A stretch of DNA of 7,005 nt from Bryobacterales bacterium (GTDB lineage: Bacteria > Cyanobacteriota > Vampirovibrionia > Obscuribacterales > Obscuribacteraceae): positions 1 through 7,005 of the forward strand of contig CAJCHQ010000875.1 in the NCBI GenBank assembly GCA_903970295.1. The letters run 5' to 3'. How positions within the stretch are numbered: position 1 is the stretch's first letter; each line of letters opens with the position of its first letter. Shown one piece after another: positions 6,576-7,005 of the stretch. The position numbers and the translations under genes are program-made. The notes under the pieces were generated by a model that saw nothing but the letters and a program-made list of their open reading frames with translations, had not been told where the DNA came from and did no database searches.

Positions 6576-7005
6576 ATGCAACGAGCCGACGAAAAGAACA
6601 ACGAAGAAATGGCGCAGCAGATTGTGCGTCTGCAACGTCAAGTTCGCCACTTGATCAACAGTCTGCCAATAGGCATAGCGATAGTCGATACAAGCGGCAT
6701 GATCGAGGCCGTCAATCCGTCCGTCGTCTCCTTGTTTGGATATGAAGGAAGCGAGCTGGTCGGTCGAAACATTGCGCTTTTGTTTCGCCAACCGCCATGG
6801 GTCGGCACAACCCTCACAGACTGGCACCTTGCTAACTTAGATCACGCCGTGGAGTTGGAAGGACAATCCAAGAATGAGGAAATAATTCCAATCGAAGTGA
6901 CCATCAACACTCTTGACACCGATGGCCATCAGAGATTGGCGATCACAGTCCAGGATGTGACCGAACGCTTCCTCGCCAATCGACTAAAAGCCGACTTCTT
7001 TGCGA
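6576..7005 (+). CDS. PAS-domain signalling protein, probably a sensor histidine kinase (5' part, runs off the window)
   Basis: The frame is open from ATG at 6576 to the window end (143 codons plus one base). The upstream in-frame stop is TAG at 6561; GTG at 6570 and ATG at 6609 are alternative starts. Ribosome binding is weak (AGAG at 6562-6565). Residues 1-28 form a charged, probably coiled-coil helix (EEMAQQIVRLQRQVRHLINS). A PAS domain follows at about 25-130: LPIGIAIVDTSGMIEAVNPSVVSLFGYEGSELVGRNI, then ITVQDVTER, the usual PAS exit. The next residues, NRLKADFFA, resemble the start of the DHp helix that in histidine kinases continues to the 'SHELRTPL' phospho-acceptor box, which lies outside the window. 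There is no membrane segment in the visible part, so a cytoplasmic sensor is likely. The output domain is inferred, not seen; a diguanylate cyclase or other PAS partner is less likely. It is divergent from the minus-strand cluster and could regulate it. Confidence 0.8.
   Translation, partial: MQRADEKNNEEMAQQIVRLQRQVRHLINSLPIGIAIVDTSGMIEAVNPSVVSLFGYEGSELVGRNIALLFRQPPWVGTTLTDWHLANLDHAVELEGQSKNEEIIPIEVTINTLDTDGHQRLAITVQDVTERFLANRLKADFFA

Noticed and set aside
6573..6827. 84-residue minus-strand open frame opposite the PAS gene
   Set aside because: The plus strand encodes a clear PAS domain over the same bases; the antisense frame has no motif.
1..7005. Insertion sequence, phage or tRNA-linked element
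   Set aside because: No transposase, integrase, terminal inverted repeats or tRNA-like cloverleaf was seen on either strand.

Overview
The window looks like a bacterial chromosome of moderate GC. It carries six genes packed head to tail on the minus strand (about 68 to 6335) and one gene on the plus strand that runs off the right edge. The organism cannot be fixed from the sequence. The PAS kinase stub ends in an LKADFFA-type entry to a kinase domain, and it sits beside several secreted proteins of unknown family. That combination reminds me of Candidatus Obscuribacter-like Melainabacteria/Vampirovibrionia, but this is a weak impression, not a demonstrated assignment.

In transcription order from the right, the minus-strand cluster encodes: a TadE-like membrane-anchored pseudopilin-type protein (6335 to 5640); a secreted DUF4874/DUF4832-like putative glycoside hydrolase (5598 to 4042); a secreted clan GH-A TIM-barrel glycoside-hydrolase-like protein with both catalytic glutamates visible (3996 to 2839); a small cytoplasmic protein with a PH-like strand motif (2797 to 2342); a secreted TPR protein with two CxxC pairs (2289 to 964); and a secreted protein of unknown family (967 to 68). 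The gaps are about 40 to 45 bases, and the last two genes overlap by four bases (ATGA). I see no intrinsic terminator in any gap, so the six genes are plausibly one transcription unit. Four or five of the six products carry an export signal or membrane anchor, which suggests an envelope or surface function, possibly linked to a polysaccharide. The substrate cannot be read from the sequence.

The only sizeable non-coding stretch (about 6357 to 6575) separates the cluster from the divergent PAS-domain signalling gene. It is strongly asymmetric, with purines on the plus strand. It holds a perfect 7-bp hairpin, a perfect 9-bp inverted repeat with arms 34 bases apart, and an 11-bp tandem repeat. 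This is the most likely place for shared control of the two divergent units. No known undescribed defence or mobile system is evident. The most novel material is the pairing of two different TIM-barrel-type secreted proteins with a TadE-like protein, and the structured divergent intergenic region.
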